Of a stretch of 64,000 nucleotides of DNA, positions 49,692-58,017 are shown in pieces. The notes beneath the pieces are model-generated. The model did not search any database and was not told the origin of the DNA. It worked only from the letters and a program-made list of their open reading frames with translations. The stretch comes from Bermanella sp047621325. Lineage in GTDB: Bacteria > Pseudomonadota > Gammaproteobacteria > Pseudomonadales > Oceanobacteraceae. The position numbers and the translations under genes were made by a program. The stretch covers positions 124,001 through 188,000 of the forward strand of contig JBLHLT010000005.1 of the NCBI GenBank assembly GCA_047621325.1. Direction: 5' to 3'. The first letter of the stretch is position 1; each line of letters begins with the position of its first letter.

Positions 49692-51767
49692 ATGCAGACA
49701 TGGTTGTCCCAGCTTTCCGCCAGCAGTAAGGCTCGCCAACACAGACAGGTGATTTGGCTTGCGGGCGATCATCATTGGGCGTGGCAGTTGATCAATCCTT
49801 GGCTTTCACAATTCAAGCGCAACATCTATGTAGGCCAAGCGGAACTTAAACACGCTTATTTAACCTGCACCAAAGCCAGCAAACCCAATACCTTACTAGG
49901 TTACGAAAGCGACAACGTTGTATTTGATGCCCACCACGGGTTGTTCCCCGATGCGCTTTCCGCCATAGCCGGTACTTTATTACCCGGCGGCTTTTTATTT
50001 TTGCTCACCCCACCTTTAAAGGATTACCCACTATTTAGCGATGAGTTTGCCAAGGGCCGTACTAGCCTTGGCTTTGAAGATCAGTGCAATAACCAGCACA
50101 CCATTAAACGCCTGCTTGGTTGTGCTGCCAATCATCAGGTTTTAATCCTTGAGCAAGCCCACCCGCAGCATCTCGATAATTTACTTACAACCTTTGGTGC
50201 CAATGAATCAAACACACTAGGCAAAGCTGAATCCATAAATCTAAAAGGTATAAATACACTTATTAAGACGAATAATGGACAATTAGATGTGTTTAAACGC
50301 GTATTAAATTTATTTAATGAACTCAATATCCCCAACCCTATACCGGCTGAAGCTGATAACTCCCAAACCCCTCCTGCCCAACAACTTCACGTTATCACCG
50401 CTGATCGCGGGCGCGGCAAATCACACCTACTGGGCATGCTGGCTGATTACTTTATAAACTCGTCAAAAGATAACGGTATAAACTATTTTATATGCGCACC
50501 CAACAAGGCATCCACCAGCTCGGTTTATAAGCATTTAAACGAGCCCACTAAACAGCTACTGCAGTTTGTGGCACCCGAACGGTTGATGGATTCGGCCAAG
50601 CCGAACGACATCATTTTGATTGATGAAGCCGCCAGCTTGCCCATCGGCCAGCTTATTAAGTGGAGCCAGCACTTTACCCGTATCATTATGGCCACCACTA
50701 CCCACGGCTATGAAGGCACAGGCAAGGGCTTTCAAATTCGGTTTTTCGACCACCTTAATCAACAAGCCGCTAATGGTCACTTTTCTTGGCAACAACACAC
50801 GCTGACCGAACCTGTACGCTACGCAAGCAATGACCCACTAGAACGCTGGCTGTTTGATGCTTTTTGTTTAGACAGCGAACCAAGCGCCCTCGCTTTTTCA
50901 CAGAGTGAAATTAAGCAGGCATTGAATACATTAGAAATCACGTATTTAACTAAGGCCGCCCTAAGTGAATCGCCTAACTTGCTTAAACAAGTTTTTGCCT
51001 TATTGGTACAAGCCCATTATCAGACCAAACCCAGTGACTTGCGTGACTTACTCGACGCACCGGGGCTGCATTTATTTGCGCAACTTATCTCAATTAACAA
51101 TACACAACATGTGATTGGCGTGTGCTTATTTAGTGATGAAGGCCCCATTGCACATTCAGCCAGCTCTCACGAAGACTTGCATCAGGATATTTTAAACGGC
51201 TACCGTCGACCCAAAGGTCACTTAATGCCACAAGTTATGGCACATCACATGGGGGCAACCTCTGCACTGAATTTAAAAGGCGCGCGCATTGTACGCATCG
51301 CAACACTTGAAAACATTCAACGCTGCGGTTTAGGCAGCCAGTTATTAAAAACAGTCTCAGATCACTGTAAAGAAAATCAATACGATTACGTCGGCTCTAG
51401 CTTTGCCGACACGCAAGACGTAAGACACTTTTGGTTTAAAAATGAATTCAAATTAATTAGGCAAGGCAACAAGCAAGACAAAGCCAGTGGCACACAATCC
51501 GCTTTAGTCATGTACGGGCTATCTACAGAGGGCATAAAACTAGAAGCGGAAAACGTACATTTCTTTGAACGCCAGAGCTTGCCCATTGATAGCTCTGGTG
51601 ATTTAAAGCCCACTGACGCAATTTTGCTGCATGCTTTTTTAGAACATAGCGGCAGTTACGAATCAGCCAAAGTGATTTTAAAACGCATTAAGGGGTTTGA
51701 TTTAACGCTACCCAGAAAGGCGAGCAAAGAATTAAAGCTTGAGATAAAAGATTGGCTTGGGGTTTGA
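49692..51767 (+). CDS. tmcA: tRNA(Met) cytidine acetyltransferase TmcA
   Basis: 691 residues. TmcA makes N4-acetylcytidine at the wobble base of elongator tRNA-Met. N-terminal DUF1726-like region, an ATPase/helicase module (Walker A VITADRGRGKSHLLGMLADYF, Walker B IILIDEAASLPIGQL), a GNAT domain (ARIVRIATLENIQRCGLGSQLLKTV; YVGSSFADTQDVRHFWFKNEF) and a C-terminal tRNA-binding tail. Length fits the family (E. coli 671). ATG 49692 starts the homologous WLSQLSASSKARQHRQVIWLAG region. Confidence 0.95.
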   Translation: MQTWLSQLSASSKARQHRQVIWLAGDHHWAWQLINPWLSQFKRNIYVGQAELKHAYLTCTKASKPNTLLGYESDNVVFDAHHGLFPDALSAIAGTLLPGGFLFLLTPPLKDYPLFSDEFAKGRTSLGFEDQCNNQHTIKRLLGCAANHQVLILEQAHPQHLDNLLTTFGANESNTLGKAESINLKGINTLIKTNNGQLDVFKRVLNLFNELNIPNPIPAEADNSQTPPAQQLHVITADRGRGKSHLLGMLADYFINSSKDNGINYFICAPNKASTSSVYKHLNEPTKQLLQFVAPERLMDSAKPNDIILIDEAASLPIGQLIKWSQHFTRIIMATTTHGYEGTGKGFQIRFFDHLNQQAANGHFSWQQHTLTEPVRYASNDPLERWLFDAFCLDSEPSALAFSQSEIKQALNTLEITYLTKAALSESPNLLKQVFALLVQAHYQTKPSDLRDLLDAPGLHLFAQLISINNTQHVIGVCLFSDEGPIAHSASSHEDLHQDILNGYRRPKGHLMPQVMAHHMGATSALNLKGARIVRIATLENIQRCGLGSQLLKTVSDHCKENQYDYVGSSFADTQDVRHFWFKNEFKLIRQGNKQDKASGTQSALVMYGLSTEGIKLEAENVHFFERQSLPIDSSGDLKPTDAILLHAFLEHSGSYESAKVILKRIKGFDLTLPRKASKELKLEIKDWLGV

Positions 51768-51784
51768 GCGGCACCACATAAGAC

Positions 51785-51811
51785 CTGTACGAACTCGCAC
51801 CCGCGAGTGAA
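51785..51811. repeat. Dispersed palindromic repeat, copy B
   Basis: CTGTACGAACTCGCACCCGC then GAGTGAA; CTCGC/GCGAG forms the stem. The first 18 bases are identical (inverted) to 47459-47476. Confidence 0.75.
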
Positions 51812-51894
51812 GTGGTTAGCGTTGAATCAGTTATTATTGCAAAGTACCAGAGCTTTACCTTAGAACCTGCACAACCTAACCAGTAGTTAGAATT

Positions 51895-51974
51895 ATTCAC
51901 CCGCATACCCAATGCACTCGCTGCACTCATGGAGCACTCTGGGTGCAGCGAGTGCATTGGGCATGCGAGTGAAT
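51895..51974. repeat. Long perfect-stem palindrome (copy C of the dispersed repeat)
   Basis: Arms of 32 nt (51895-51926 and 51943-51974) pair with two mismatches, including 19 uninterrupted bp (CCCAATGCACTCGCTGCAC), around a 16-nt loop. The loop side GCACTCTGGGTGC is shared with copy A. It lies between the convergent tmcA and apbC genes and may end both transcripts, although there is no T-run. Confidence 0.85.
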
Positions 51975-52002
51975 CACCTACCACGTCCAAAACACACTCA
52001 AA

Positions 52003-53088
52003 TCAATCGTCAGAAATTTGAATTTCAGGCACAACCTCACTAGAAAGCTGGCTTAATGCCGCCGCTATGTTGCGTGCTACGTTACGATACATAACAGAAA
52101 CTTCCGAATCAGGATCATCCGCTACGACAGGCAAGCCGCTATCCGATTGCTCACGAATGTATTTAGATAAAGGCAGTGAACCCAATAATTGCGTGTTAAA
52201 TTCGGCAGCAATTTTATCGCCGCCACCTTCACCAAATATATGCTCTGCATGACCGCAGTTACCGCATATATGCATCGACATATTCTCAATCACACCCAGT
52301 ACCGGAATATTCACCTTACGGAACATTTCGATGCCTTTTTTGGCGTCCAGTAATGCAATATCCTGTGGTGTCGTCACAACCACTGATGCCGATACCGGAA
52401 TCTTTTGGCTTAAGGTTAATTGAATATCCCCCGTACCCGGTGGCATGTCGATCACTAAATAATCCAAATTATCCCAAAGGGTTTGCGTGATTAACTGCTG
52501 CAAAGCACCACTCACCATTGGGCCGCGCCATACCATTGGGGTATTTTCGTTAACCAAGTACGCCATCGACATTGACTGAATGCCACAGGCAACAACCGGC
52601 TTGAAGAATTTCTCTTGTTCGGTTTCTGGACGCGTGCCTTCTTTCACACCTAGTAGCATACCCACAGAAGGGCCATATATGTCCGCATCTAACAAACCAA
52701 CACGGGCACCATCAGCCGCTAACGCTAGTGCCAAGTTAACTGAGGTGGTTGATTTACCCACCCCTCCTTTACCCGAAGCGACTGCGATAATATTTTTAAC
52801 GTTTTTCAGGCTCGCTAGATTCTCATGGGCTTTATGAGAGGTAACTTGCCAGGTTATATTTACCTGAGAGTCATCAATGCCTTCAATGTTCTCAATGGCA
52901 AATTGCAGCATTTGCGCAATGCCGTTTTTTAAATATTCACTTGGATAAGCAAGCTCGATATCCACCTCGGCTTTATCGCCAATCACCTCAATACGCTTAA
53001 CCGCACCGGCGGTTATTAAATCCATATTCAAATATGGATCATGGTATCCCTTAATTGCTTCTTCAATCGCGCTTTGAAACTCAGACAT
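52003..53088 (-). CDS. apbC: Iron-sulfur cluster carrier ApbC (Mrp/Nbp35 family)
   Basis: 361 residues. N-terminal DUF59/MIP18 domain (IEEAIKGYHDPYLNMDLITAGAVKRIEV), then a deviant Walker A P-loop ATPase (IIAVASGKGGVGKSTTSVNLALAL; DADIYGPSVGMLLG) and the cluster-binding CxxC in MHICGNCGHAEHIFGEGGG. It transfers Fe-S clusters to apoproteins. It is divergent from metG, as mrp-metG in E. coli, with a small extra gene between. Confidence 0.95.
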   Translation of the reverse strand: MSEFQSAIEEAIKGYHDPYLNMDLITAGAVKRIEVIGDKAEVDIELAYPSEYLKNGIAQMLQFAIENIEGIDDSQVNITWQVTSHKAHENLASLKNVKNIIAVASGKGGVGKSTTSVNLALALAADGARVGLLDADIYGPSVGMLLGVKEGTRPETEQEKFFKPVVACGIQSMSMAYLVNENTPMVWRGPMVSGALQQLITQTLWDNLDYLVIDMPPGTGDIQLTLSQKIPVSASVVVTTPQDIALLDAKKGIEMFRKVNIPVLGVIENMSMHICGNCGHAEHIFGEGGGDKIAAEFNTQLLGSLPLSKYIREQSDSGLPVVADDPDSEVSVMYRNVARNIAAALSQLSSEVVPEIQISDD

Positions 53089-53304
53089 ATAAACCCACCA
53101 AAACAGTAACCCAGTAATGGGGGCGGATTTTACATTTTTACACCACCAAGGTCACTCAAACACCCTTACAATACTTGGAACACTCTGATTTTAGTGAACG
53201 GCCTTATTGTGAGCCAGCGCAAAGAGCCAGATAGTCTGCCTAGACTCACCTAGCATTTGTGCATAATCTAGTCGCCCAACAACACAAACTTAAGGATCAC
53301 ATAT

Positions 53305-53448
53305 ATGAAATTATGGGTCGCCGTTCTTGGCGCTTTTTTAGTTTTGAACGGTTTAACAGAACTAGCCGATCTTAGTTTTAAATATGACCACCTTGTCAGC
53401 GGTGCACTATCGCTTGCAGCTGGTGTATTGGCTTTCACACAGAAGTAA
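53305..53448 (+). CDS. Small 47-residue membrane protein
   Basis: ATG 53305 with AAGGA 9 nt upstream opens 47 codons: MKLWVAVLGAFLVLNGLTEL, a short polar hairpin (ADLSFKYDHLVSG), then ALSLAAGVLAFTQK. Two hydrophobic helices separated by a turn suggest a small inner-membrane hairpin protein. Good start context and full hydrophobic organisation argue it is real. No function recognised. It lies between apbC and metG. Confidence 0.7.
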   Translation: MKLWVAVLGAFLVLNGLTELADLSFKYDHLVSGALSLAAGVLAFTQK

Positions 53449-53618
53449 GGCCCTGCACGATAGCCGTTATGATTAAATACAATCATGACGGCACCAACGC
53501 CTAGCATTAAAAGGGCATTCTCCTGCTAAACACGCCTTGTCACTACTACAGACTCTGGTTAATTCCTGCTATTATCCGCGGCAATTATATTTAAACGATT
53601 CACCCTGAGAACTCATTT

Positions 53619-55652
53619 ATGTCTACCCGTCGGATCCTTGTAACCAGCGCCCTTCCTTACGCCAACGGCCCTATCCATTTAGGCCACATGCTGGAATACA
53701 TCCAAACCGATATTTGGGTACGCTTCCAGCAATCTCGCGGCAACCAATGCAGCTACGTTTGTGCAGACGATGCTCACGGTACGGCTATTATGCTGCGCGC
53801 TGAAAAAATGGGCGTAACACCTGAAGAACAAATCGCAGCAGTGCAAGCAGACCACGAAAAAGACTTCGCTGATTTCTTAATCAAGTTCGACAACTATGGC
53901 TCAACCCACAGCGAAGAGAACCGTGCAATCTCCGGCATGATTTACAACAAATTGTTCGAGAACGGCCATATTGCGGTGCGGGGCATTAAGCAATTATTCG
54001 ACCCAGAAAAAGAAATGTTCTTGGCCGACCGCTATGTAAAAGGCGACTGTCCAAAATGCAAAACCCCAGACCAATACGGCGACAACTGCGAAAGCTGTGG
54101 TGCTACCTATAACGCATCTGAATTGATCAATCCTAAATCGGTTATGTCAGGTGCCACTCCTGTTGAAAAAGAATCTGAGCATTACTTCTTTAAACTGCCT
54201 GAATTCCAAGCCTTCTTAAAAGACTGGACCCGCTCTGGCACATTACAAAACGAAGTGGCTAACAAACTCGCCGAATGGCTAGACAGTGGGCTACAAGAAT
54301 GGGACATCAGCCGCGACGCTCCTTATTTTGGTTTTGAAATCCCAAATGCGCCGGGCAAATACTTCTACGTTTGGTTAGACGCGCCTATCGGCTACATGGC
54401 AAGTTTCAAACAACTATGTGACCGCACTGATTTAGAATTCGACGATTACTGGAAACCAGGCAGTGACACCGAGGTATACCACTTCATTGGTAAAGACATC
54501 ATCAACTTTCACGCCTTATTCTGGCCAGCCATGTTACACAGTGCGGGTTTCCGTACACCAAGTGCCGTTTGGGCCCACGGCTATGTCATGGTCAATGGCG
54601 CGAAGATGTCAAAATCTCGTGGCACGTTTATTAAGGCGCGTACCTATCTAAATCAATTAGATGCCGAGTACTTGCGCTATTACTATGCCGCCAAACTGAA
54701 TAGTCGCGTCGATGATTTCGACTTAAACCTTGAAGATTTCTCGCAGCGTGTAAACTCAGACCTAATCGGTAAAGTGATCAACATTGCATCACGCTGTGCA
54801 GGTTTTGTGAAAAAGTCAGGTGGTAAGTTAGCAGCAGAATTGCCCGATGCGCACATTCTTGAAGACGCCGTAGCTAAAGGCGATGTCATCGCACTACATT
54901 TTGAAGACCGTGAATACAGCAAAGCCATTCGCGAGATAATCGCTCTTGCGGATATCGCCAATGAATACATCCACGAAAAAGAACCTTGGGCGCTTGCTAA
55001 GCAAGAAGGCAAAGAAGCTGAAGTACTCGGCATTTGCTCATTGGGCATTAACTTATTCCGCCAGTTAGTAACGTACCTTACACCGGTACTGCCAAACTTA
55101 AGCGCAAGCGTCGTTCAGTTCTTACAAGTCGACGACTTAAACTGGGATTCACGCAAACAACCTTTGCTTGATCATGAAATCACCAAATTCAAAGCACTAA
55201 TGAGCCGCATCGAAAAAGACAAAGTAGACGCCATCGTTGAAGCTGAAAGAGCCGACGCCGAAGCTGAAGCCGCTGCCAACCCGGAAGCCGAACAAGCATC
55301 TGGTTTAAGCGAGCCACTGGCTGACGAAATCGAATTTGATGACTTTGCGAAAACCGATTTGCGCATCGCAAAAATTGTGTCAGCCGATTACGTAAAAGGG
55401 GCCGGTAAACTATTACAGCTCACCCTTGATATTGGCGAAGGCAAAACGCGTAATGTGTTCTCGGGTATTAAGTCCGCTTACGAACCTCAAGACCTGACCG
55501 GTAAATTAACCGTCATGGTGGCCAACCTGAAACCACGCAAGATGAAATTTGGTATTTCTGAAGGCATGGTATTGGCCGCTGGCCCTGGTGGGAAAGAGAT
55601 TTGGTTGCTTGAGCCACACGAAGGTGCACAGCCTGGTATGCGTGTAATGTAG
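53619..55652 (+). CDS. metG: Methionyl-tRNA synthetase
   Basis: 677 residues, same length as E. coli MetG. HIGH motif as HLGH in ANGPIHLGHMLEY, zinc knuckles CPKCKTPDQYGDNCESC, KMSKS in GAKMSKSRGTF, anticodon domain, and a C-terminal tRNA-binding EMAP-like domain (DFAKTDLRIAKIVSADYVKGAGKLLQL) after a Glu/Ala-rich linker. It charges tRNA-Met for initiation and elongation. It ends before a perfect terminator palindrome. Confidence 0.97.
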   Translation: MSTRRILVTSALPYANGPIHLGHMLEYIQTDIWVRFQQSRGNQCSYVCADDAHGTAIMLRAEKMGVTPEEQIAAVQADHEKDFADFLIKFDNYGSTHSEENRAISGMIYNKLFENGHIAVRGIKQLFDPEKEMFLADRYVKGDCPKCKTPDQYGDNCESCGATYNASELINPKSVMSGATPVEKESEHYFFKLPEFQAFLKDWTRSGTLQNEVANKLAEWLDSGLQEWDISRDAPYFGFEIPNAPGKYFYVWLDAPIGYMASFKQLCDRTDLEFDDYWKPGSDTEVYHFIGKDIINFHALFWPAMLHSAGFRTPSAVWAHGYVMVNGAKMSKSRGTFIKARTYLNQLDAEYLRYYYAAKLNSRVDDFDLNLEDFSQRVNSDLIGKVINIASRCAGFVKKSGGKLAAELPDAHILEDAVAKGDVIALHFEDREYSKAIREIIALADIANEYIHEKEPWALAKQEGKEAEVLGICSLGINLFRQLVTYLTPVLPNLSASVVQFLQVDDLNWDSRKQPLLDHEITKFKALMSRIEKDKVDAIVEAERADAEAEAAANPEAEQASGLSEPLADEIEFDDFAKTDLRIAKIVSADYVKGAGKLLQLTLDIGEGKTRNVFSGIKSAYEPQDLTGKLTVMVANLKPRKMKFGISEGMVLAAGPGGKEIWLLEPHEGAQPGMRVM

Positions 55653-55680
55653 TATTTCCATTTACACCTAAAGCATAAAT

Positions 55681-55704
55681 AAAAAGCGGCTTAAGCCGCT
55701 TTTT
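55681..55704 (+). terminator. Terminator of metG
   Basis: AAAAAGCGGCTTAAGCCGCTTTTT is a perfect palindrome (first 20: AAAAAGCGGCTTAAGCCGCT), 29 nt after the metG stop. Confidence 0.88.
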
Positions 55705-55839
55705 ATTCGTTTAGATACTAAGAATTAAATATTAATAATTTTAAATACCATACAGGCGTATTTTTAAGCTTTAAAAGGGAAATAACCAGCATCACTGCTA
55801 AACTTGGATTTTAAACCTAGGTCAAGCGACACACATGCA

Positions 55840-56631
55840 ATGAATATAGTTAAGCATTTAGCACTTCTGGTTTGCGCGCTAAGCATGGGTGCACATTCAT
55901 GTGAATCACCTTATGAATTAAAAGTTGGTGCTTTTTTCAACTCAGCCAGCACCATTTCTTTCTGGTCAGAGTTCGCTGAAACGCTGTCATTAGCGAGTAA
56001 CTGCCAGACAAACATCATCCCATCTTCTAGTTTTAAAGCCCATATCGCTTCACTGGTTCAACAAGATGGGGACATATTTTTAGTCCCCGCCTATTACGCA
56101 GCAGCTCTAAGGAAGTTTAGATTAAAACCAATACTAAGAACGGTTATTCCTACCAAGTCCTACCTTGTTACATCTAAAGATTTAGACCCCTCTAACATTG
56201 AGACACTCAACGGGAGAAATGTCTCTATCATCAGCCAATACTCGGATGCATATCTTGCATTCATTGAGCGTATGAACGCTAAATCCATGAGCATTGAGGA
56301 TATACATTTTTCGTTTGAACGTTCAATAGAATCAAATGCAATGAGTGTGATTAGAGGCGGCGCCGATGCCGCTGTTATATTTTCAATAGTCTTCGACCCG
56401 TTACCCGATTCATTAAAGAAAAAAGTGAATATTGCGACACTCATTGAACATGAAACAGCTGGATACCTTTTAATCAAAGAAGATGCATCGGTAGAGTTAG
56501 TTAAGGCAATAAAGGCCTCATATGAATCGATACACTTACTGAAATGGGAAGTATATGAAAGCGATGCGCCCAAGACCATTTTCACTGACGCCTTTAGCTC
56601 ACAAATCAAACAAATTGATAGCACGCCTTAA
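55840..56631 (+). CDS. Periplasmic PhnD-like substrate-binding protein
   Basis: 263 residues. A Sec signal (MNIVKHLALLVCALSMGAHS) is followed by a type-II periplasmic binding fold: ELKVGAFFNSASTISFWSEFAETL, an YLVTSKDLDPSNIETLNGRNVSI strand-turn as in phosphate/phosphonate-binding PhnD-type proteins, and RGGADAAVIFS. No ABC permease or ATPase is adjacent, so it may be an orphan sensor or binding protein. ATG 55840 is chosen; the frame extends to 55804 with a TTG. Confidence 0.8.
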   Translation: MNIVKHLALLVCALSMGAHSCESPYELKVGAFFNSASTISFWSEFAETLSLASNCQTNIIPSSSFKAHIASLVQQDGDIFLVPAYYAAALRKFRLKPILRTVIPTKSYLVTSKDLDPSNIETLNGRNVSIISQYSDAYLAFIERMNAKSMSIEDIHFSFERSIESNAMSVIRGGADAAVIFSIVFDPLPDSLKKKVNIATLIEHETAGYLLIKEDASVELVKAIKASYESIHLLKWEVYESDAPKTIFTDAFSSQIKQIDSTP

Positions 56632-56848
56632 ATCGACCTTATTTCAATAAAACCGATTAAGTAAACCTTGCTTATTCACGCAATAAATAAGCAATATTGC
56701 CAATTTGACTGAAAACCGCACCCTGCCTAGCTTGTACCCATATCCCACATAGCCGATAATACGTCGCCGTTTTTCTATGGCTGACAACCAGTTAGATCGA
56801 TACACGTCAGCCTGATCATGCACCCACAAAGATCGTACAGAGGCCATT

Positions 56849-57430
56849 ATGGTTGATTACATACTCATACTTATTTCCACCATATTGGTGAACAACTTTG
56901 TACTGGTTCAGTTTTTAGGGCTTTGCCCGTTCATGGGGGTGTCTAACAAACTTGAAACCGCCATAGGCATGTCGGCTGCTACTACCTTTGTATTAACCCT
57001 TGCCAGCTTAAGCTCGTACTTGGTTTACGAATACCTCTTGATCCCACTAAACATCGAATACCTTAAAACCATCTCCTTCATCATGGTGATTGCCGTGGTG
57101 GTTGGCTTTACTGAAATGGCCATTCGTAAAGCAAGCCCATTGTTATATCGCGTACTGGGTATTTTCTTACCACTCATTACCACCAACTGTGCCGTATTGG
57201 GTGTTGCACTTCTAAACATCAAACGTGAAAACGGTTTTATGGAATCTATCCTTTACGGCTTTGGTGCGGCTATAGGATTTTCACTTGTACTGGTGTTCTT
57301 TGCCGCCATGCGTGAGCGCATTACCGTAGCCGATGTGCCTAAAGCGTTTCAAGGCAGTGCCATCGCCATGATCACCGCGGGTTTAATGTCATTAGCCTTC
57401 ATGGGCTTCACTGGCCTAGTGTCAATTTAA
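56849..57430 (+). CDS. rnfA: Rnf complex subunit A
   Basis: 193 residues, six membrane helices, with the conserved NNFVLVQFLGLCPFMGVSNKLETAIGM and LITTNCAVLGVAL motifs carrying the buried cysteines of an Fe-S site between RnfA and RnfE. Rnf/Rsx is a Na+- or H+-coupled ferredoxin:NAD oxidoreductase (Rsx in E. coli also reduces SoxR). AGAGG precedes the ATG. It is first in rnfABCDGE-nth; no promoter is obvious in the 217-nt gap before it. Confidence 0.97.
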   Translation: MVDYILILISTILVNNFVLVQFLGLCPFMGVSNKLETAIGMSAATTFVLTLASLSSYLVYEYLLIPLNIEYLKTISFIMVIAVVVGFTEMAIRKASPLLYRVLGIFLPLITTNCAVLGVALLNIKRENGFMESILYGFGAAIGFSLVLVFFAAMRERITVADVPKAFQGSAIAMITAGLMSLAFMGFTGLVSI

Positions 57431-57440
57431 GGGAGGCGTT

Positions 57441-58016
57441 ATGACTGTTATTTTTATTGCTGTTGCAGCGCTCGTTGCTTTATCCCTGATTTTTGGAGCG
57501 GTTTTAGGCTTTGCGGCCGTGCGCTTTAAAGTAGAAGGCAATCCTATCGTTGAGCAAATTGACGCTCTACTACCGCAAACCCAATGCGGACAATGCAGTT
57601 ATCCAGGTTGTCGCCCATATGCAGAGGCGATTGCTGGCGGCGAAGAAAAAATCAACAAATGCCCACCGGGTGGCGAAAGCACCATTGCAGCCATTGCCGA
57701 TTTATTAGGCGTAGAACCCGAGCCACTAGATGCCGAACACGGCACCGAAAAAGAAAGCGCTATGGTAGCGGTCATCCGCGAAGACGAATGCATTGGCTGC
57801 ACCAAGTGCATTCAGGCGTGCCCGGTTGATGCCATTTTGGGCGCAGCCAAACAAATGCATACCGTTATTGCCGATGAGTGCACCGGCTGCGATTTATGTT
57901 TAGACCCTTGCCCAGTGGACTGCATCGACATGGTTCCCGTTGATACCGGACTGCAAGATTGGCACTGGCAAAAACCCGCCAACATCATTACCACAGATAA
58001 AGTACAGGCGGCGTAA
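57441..58016 (+). CDS. rnfB: Rnf complex subunit B (ferredoxin)
   Basis: 191 residues: an N-terminal membrane anchor, a four-Cys cluster motif (LLPQTQCGQCSYPGCRPYAEA...NKCPPGG) and two 4Fe-4S ferredoxin motifs (CIGCTKCIQACPVDAI; CTGCDLCLDPCPVDCI). It passes electrons from ferredoxin to RnfC. GGGAGGCG precedes the ATG. Confidence 0.97.
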   Translation: MTVIFIAVAALVALSLIFGAVLGFAAVRFKVEGNPIVEQIDALLPQTQCGQCSYPGCRPYAEAIAGGEEKINKCPPGGESTIAAIADLLGVEPEPLDAEHGTEKESAMVAVIREDECIGCTKCIQACPVDAILGAAKQMHTVIADECTGCDLCLDPCPVDCIDMVPVDTGLQDWHWQKPANIITTDKVQAA

Positions 58017-58017
58017 T

